A DNA stretch of 64,000 nt from Microbacterium terregens (lineage in GTDB: Bacteria > Actinomycetota > Actinomycetes > Actinomycetales > Microbacteriaceae): NCBI RefSeq assembly GCF_039534975.1, contig NZ_BAAAWH010000001.1, forward strand, positions 2,356,001 through 2,420,000, given 5' to 3'. Below, in pieces: positions 61,051 to 64,000 of this stretch; position 1 is the first letter of the stretch, and every line of letters starts with the position of its first letter. The translations under genes and the position numbers were made by a program. The notes under the pieces are model-generated. The model saw only the letters and a list, made by a program, of their open reading frames with translations, was not told the DNA's origin and made no database searches.

Positions 61051-61824
61051 TTGCACCCCACCGCCCTCATCCCCTGGCTCGACCCCGAGACGATCATCGC
61101 CGCGGCCGGCCCCTGGGCACTGCTGGTGGTGTGCTTCATCGTCTTCGCCGAGACCGGTCTGCTCATCGGCTTCCTGCTGCCCGGCGACACGCTCCTGGTC
61201 ATCGCGGGTCTGCTCACCAACACGAGCAACATCTTCGGCATCAACATCTGGGTCGTCTCGCTGCTGATCGCGCTGGCCGCGTTCGTCGGCGGTGAGGTGG
61301 GCTACCTGATCGGCCACAAGGGCGGTCCGGCCGTCTTCGAACGCAAGGAGTCCGGCCTCTTCAGCGTCAAGAACGTCGAGCGGACGAACGCGTTCTTCGA
61401 GCGCTTCGGCGGACTGACGATCATCCTCGCGCGCTTCGTTCCCATCGTTCGCACCTTCGCCCCGGTCGCGGCCGGTGTCGGCCACATGCCGTGGCGCCGG
61501 TACACGCTCTACAACTTCATCGGCGCCATGCTGTGGGGCTTCGGTCTCACGATGCTCGGGTACCTCATCGGATTCATCCCGTGGGTCGCGGACCTGGTCA
61601 CCGAATACATCGACATCATTCTTCTCATCGCCGTGGGTGGCACGGCGCTGGTGACCGTGTGGCACTACTTCAGCGAGCGGCGCAAGGCGAAGAAGCTCGC
61701 CGCAGCCGGAGTCGACATCGTCACCGACCCCGAAGAGGCCCGCGAGCTCGTGCTCGACCCCGAGGTGTTCGAGCGCGGCCCCGAGCAGCCCGAGGACGGC
61801 ACGCCCGGCGCCCCCAAGGTCTGA
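61051..61824 (+). CDS. DedA-family membrane protein
   Basis: 257 residues from a TTG. The DedA (SNARE-associated) fold is shown by FAETGLLIGFLLPGDTLLVIAGLL, the arginine segment ILARFVPIVRTFAPVAAGVGHMPWRRYTLYNFIGAMLW and a C-terminal helix followed by a charged tail (HYFSERRKAKKLAAAG). DedA proteins are lipid flippases or proton-linked transporters that recycle undecaprenyl phosphate or phospholipids. Four or five helices are visible. Confidence 0.9.
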   Translation: MHPTALIPWLDPETIIAAAGPWALLVVCFIVFAETGLLIGFLLPGDTLLVIAGLLTNTSNIFGINIWVVSLLIALAAFVGGEVGYLIGHKGGPAVFERKESGLFSVKNVERTNAFFERFGGLTIILARFVPIVRTFAPVAAGVGHMPWRRYTLYNFIGAMLWGFGLTMLGYLIGFIPWVADLVTEYIDIILLIAVGGTALVTVWHYFSERRKAKKLAAAGVDIVTDPEEARELVLDPEVFERGPEQPEDGTPGAPKV

Positions 61825-61828
61825 CGAT

Positions 61829-61852
61829 CGGATGCCGCGACCGCGGCATCCG
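61829..61852. terminator. bidirectional terminator made of an inverted pair of the dispersed 9-mer
   Basis: CGGATGCCGCG (61829-61839) and CGCGGCATCCG (61842-61852) are exact reverse complements, 2 bases apart. It lies between convergent DedA and Ku genes. The stem consists of two head-to-head copies of the 9-mer GCGGCATCC, which is common in the window. Confidence 0.7.
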
Positions 61853-61861
61853 GACCGGGTC

Positions 61862-62839
61862 TCAGGACGCCTTGGCGGCCTTCTTGGCCGGAGCCTTCTT
61901 CGCCGGCGCGCTCTTCGCCGGTGTGCCTTTCGCCGATGCACCCTTGGCCGTCGTCTTCTTCGCCGGGGTCTTCGCCGTCGACTTCTCGCCGCCACCGGCC
62001 GACGTCTTCGCTGGGCTCTTGGCGCCGGCATCCTTTCCCCCGCCGGACCGTGCCGCGCGGCTGCGCTCGACGCTCGCGCGCAACGCCTCCATGAGGTCGA
62101 TGACCTCGCCTCCCTTTGCCTCCTCCTCCTGCTCGCCGAAGGTCTCGGACGTGTCGAGCGCATCGCCCTTTTCGAGCTTCGCCTCGATCAGCGTCCGCAA
62201 CTCGTCCTGGTATTCGTCCGAGAACTCGGACGGATCGAAGTCCGCCGCGAAGCTCTCCACGAGGGATGCCGACATCTCCAGTTCTTTCGCCGAGATTCGC
62301 ACCGGCTCATCCAACGCCGGGAACGCCGCCTCGCGCACCTCGTCGGCCCACAGCAGCGTCTGCAGGACGAGCACGTCCCCGCGCACCCGCAGTGCCGCGA
62401 GGCGCGTCTTCTGTCGCAGCGAGAACCGCACGATCGCCGTGCGGTCGGTCTGCTCGAGGGTCTTGCGCAGCAGGACGTACGCCTTCGGCGAGGTCGAGTC
62501 CGGCTCGAGGTAGTACGCGCGATCCAAGGTCAGCAGATCGACCTGCTCGGTCGGCACGAACTCGACCACGTCGATCTCACGACTGCGCTCGGCGGGGAGC
62601 GAATCGAGGTCCTCCTTGGTGAGGACGACCGTGCGCTCGCCGTCGTCGTAGGCCTTGTCGATGTCGGAGTACGGCACCACCTCGCCGTCGATCTCGCAGA
62701 TCCGCTGGTAGCGGATGCGCCCCCCATCCTTGTTGTGCACCTGATGCAACGACACGTCGTGGTCTTCGGTCGCGGAGTACACCTTGACCGGGACATTCAC
62801 GAGTCCGAACGTCAGCGCGCCCTTCCAGATCGCTCTCAT
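61862..62839 (-). CDS. ku: Ku DNA end-binding protein
   Basis: 325 residues. The Ku core is at about 1-250: MRAIWKGALTFGLVNVPVKVYSATEDHDVSLHQVH, CEIDGEVVPYSDIDKAY, DRAYYLEPDSTSPKAYVLLRKTL. The C-terminal 70 residues are a Lys/Ala/Pro repeat tail (KSAPAKKAPAKKAAKAS) like histone H1 tails, known to help Ku slide on DNA. With LigD it repairs double-strand breaks by end joining; no ligD is in the window. ATG chosen at 62839; an upstream ATG at 62863 is in frame. Confidence 0.95.
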   Translation of the reverse strand: MRAIWKGALTFGLVNVPVKVYSATEDHDVSLHQVHNKDGGRIRYQRICEIDGEVVPYSDIDKAYDDGERTVVLTKEDLDSLPAERSREIDVVEFVPTEQVDLLTLDRAYYLEPDSTSPKAYVLLRKTLEQTDRTAIVRFSLRQKTRLAALRVRGDVLVLQTLLWADEVREAAFPALDEPVRISAKELEMSASLVESFAADFDPSEFSDEYQDELRTLIEAKLEKGDALDTSETFGEQEEEAKGGEVIDLMEALRASVERSRAARSGGGKDAGAKSPAKTSAGGGEKSTAKTPAKKTTAKGASAKGTPAKSAPAKKAPAKKAAKAS

Positions 62840-62944
62840 CGCACCAGTACACACCTGCCACACCCGTCGCGGCTAGTCGGGGCCCGCCACTTGCGCTTCA
62901 CCCGCGGGTGTGAGCGGGCACTCGCAACCAGAGCCGCGCGGCCG

Positions 62945-62950
62945 TAAAGT
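62945..62950 (+). promoter_or_regulatory. -10 box of a leaderless promoter for the APC permease
   Basis: TAAAGT, 6 bases, then the GTG at 62957. No ribosome binding site precedes it. Confidence 0.5.
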
Positions 62951-62956
62951 CGGCTC

Positions 62957-64000
62957 GTGCCGCCTCCCCCTGCCCTGGTCCGGCGCCTCGGGTTAGGCGA
63001 CGCGGTCTTCATCGGTCTCGGCTCGATGATCGGCGCCGGTGTGTTCTCGGTGTTCGCCCCGGCCGCCGCGGCGGCGGGGGCAGGGCTTCTGGTCGGCCTG
63101 GCGATCGCGGCGGGCGTCGCGTTCTGCAATGCCACCGCGTCCGCACAGCTCGCGGCCGCCTACCCGACCTCCGGGGGAACGTACGCGTACGGCCGCGCCG
63201 AGCTCGGCCCGTGGTGGGGGTTCCTCGCCGGCTGGTGCTTCGTGATCGGCAAGCTCGCCAGCTGCGCCGCGATGGCACTCACTTTCGCCGCCTACGCTGC
63301 TCCGGCGGGCTGGGAGCGGCCGGTCGCCATCGCCGCGGTCGTCGGTCTCGTCGCGGTGAACTACTTCGGCGTCACTCGCACCGCCCAGCTGACCCGCGTG
63401 ATCGTCGTGGTCGTGCTGCTCTCGCTCGCGGTGGTCGTGGCCGCGGGGGTCGCCGCCGGGGCATCGCCGGATGGGGTCGGCGGCGCCGCGGCGTCCACGG
63501 GCGGCGGCTACGGCATCCTGCAGTCGGCTGGCCTGCTGTTCTTCGCGTTCGCCGGATACGCGCGGATCGCGACGATGGGCGAGGAGGTGCGAGATCCCGC
63601 CCGGACGATTCCCCGCGCGATCGTGCTCGCGCTGATCGTCGCAGTCATCGTGTACGCGATCGTCGCGGTCACGGTGCTGGCCGTTCTCGGCCCGGGCGGC
63701 ACCGCGGACTCGACCGCGCCGCTGGCCGATGCGGCCGCTGCGTCGGGGTGGGGCTGGACCCAGCCCGTGGTGCGCGGGGGTGCAGCCGCGGCATCCCTCG
63801 GTGCGCTCCTCGCGCTGATCGCCGGAGTCGGCCGCACGACGCTCGCCATGGCGCGTGAGGACGACCTGCCGCGATTCCTGGCCGCCGTCCACCCGAGGTA
63901 TCGCGTGCCGCATCGCGCCGAGCTCGCGATCGGAGCCGTGGTGATCGCGATCGTGGCGGTGGCGGACCTGCGCGGAGCGATCGGATTCTCGTCGTTCGGC
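62957..64000 (+). CDS. APC-family amino acid permease, 5' part
   Basis: The frame is open from a GTG to the last base (348 codons seen). It begins VPPPPALVRRLGLGDAVFIGLGSMIGAGVFSVFAPAA, the APC helix 1 motif with GSMIGAGVF, and continues with AYPTSGGTYAYGRAELGPWWGFLAGWCF and LFFAFAGYARIATMGEEVRDPARTIPRAI, typical of the APA/CAT group (amino acid:polyamine permeases). About nine helices are visible. The 3' end lies beyond the window. Specificity is unknown. Confidence 0.9.
   Translation, partial: MPPPPALVRRLGLGDAVFIGLGSMIGAGVFSVFAPAAAAAGAGLLVGLAIAAGVAFCNATASAQLAAAYPTSGGTYAYGRAELGPWWGFLAGWCFVIGKLASCAAMALTFAAYAAPAGWERPVAIAAVVGLVAVNYFGVTRTAQLTRVIVVVVLLSLAVVVAAGVAAGASPDGVGGAAASTGGGYGILQSAGLLFFAFAGYARIATMGEEVRDPARTIPRAIVLALIVAVIVYAIVAVTVLAVLGPGGTADSTAPLADAAAASGWGWTQPVVRGGAAAASLGALLALIAGVGRTTLAMAREDDLPRFLAAVHPRYRVPHRAELAIGAVVIAIVAVADLRGAIGFSSFG

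Overview
The window is high-G+C actinobacterial DNA, roughly two thirds or more G+C by eye. Gene content and protein style suggest a Microbacteriaceae member, probably Microbacterium-like. Pointers are the tmRNA tag ending in FALAA, the FtsE with a long acidic tail, the compact Tad pilus locus, LAxTG-type sorting signals, DUF4397/sortase and DUF2510 proteins, and many promoters that put a TAnnnT box 6-8 bases before the start codon (leaderless mRNAs). The genus is inferred, not proven.

Layout. 1-8.8 kb: the end of an IclR-type regulator, then a tightly overlapping minus-strand operon. It runs from a HAAT-family ABC importer (binding protein, LivG, LivF, LivH, LivM) to an AMP-forming acyl-CoA ligase, a TetR regulator, a 3-hydroxybutyrate-dehydrogenase-like SDR and an alpha/beta hydrolase. 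A perfect 26-bp inverted repeat sits before the operon. 8.8-20 kb: RNase H, tRNA-Lys, HisN, a lipoprotein, a sortase with a DUF4397 surface protein, the metQNI methionine importer with an aminotransferase, and a collagen-like ice-binding-domain protein with an LAKTG anchor. 20-34 kb: a flavin amine oxidase, a rifamycin monooxygenase (Rox) homologue, a ROK kinase, a NitT/TauT-type ABC importer, an OsmC/ACT/ArsR cluster with a frameshifted ACT gene, a DUF222-HNH protein, a quinone-reductase-like MDR and a glutamine-synthetase-like enzyme. 34-47 kb: a DUF2510-PASTA-Ltp protein, tmRNA, peptidase-like and transport genes, then smpB-ftsX-ftsE-prfB. 47-60.4 kb: a Tad/Flp pilus locus. 60.5-64 kb: tRNA-Leu, DedA, Ku and the start of an APC permease.

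The most striking region is 48734-57566. A mobile element of about 8.83 kb is inserted in tadC, the last pilus platform gene. Both tadC halves are present and rejoin in frame across a 6-bp core (GCGGGA). Joining the two element ends gives a 34-bp site with perfect 9-bp inverted arms (CTATCCAAT and ATTGGATAG), as expected for a large serine integrase attP. The element carries a serine integrase, a structured non-coding block, an HTH protein and tiny ORFs, a RepA/RecA-like ATPase followed by CCTCGCC iteron-like repeats, a secreted protein, one HK97-type major capsid protein, and an unknown two-gene cassette at the right end. No terminase, portal, protease, tail or relaxase is visible. I read it as a candidate capsid-bearing phage satellite that splits a pilus gene and could restore it on excision.

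A second, genome-scale signal is the 9-mer GCGGCATCC (or its complement GGATGCCGC). I counted about 33 copies by eye, where base composition predicts about two. Both orientations occur, copies often use minority codons, one inverted pair forms a terminator, and none lies inside the element. It may be a dispersed DNA-level signal, for example one for uptake, segregation or repair.
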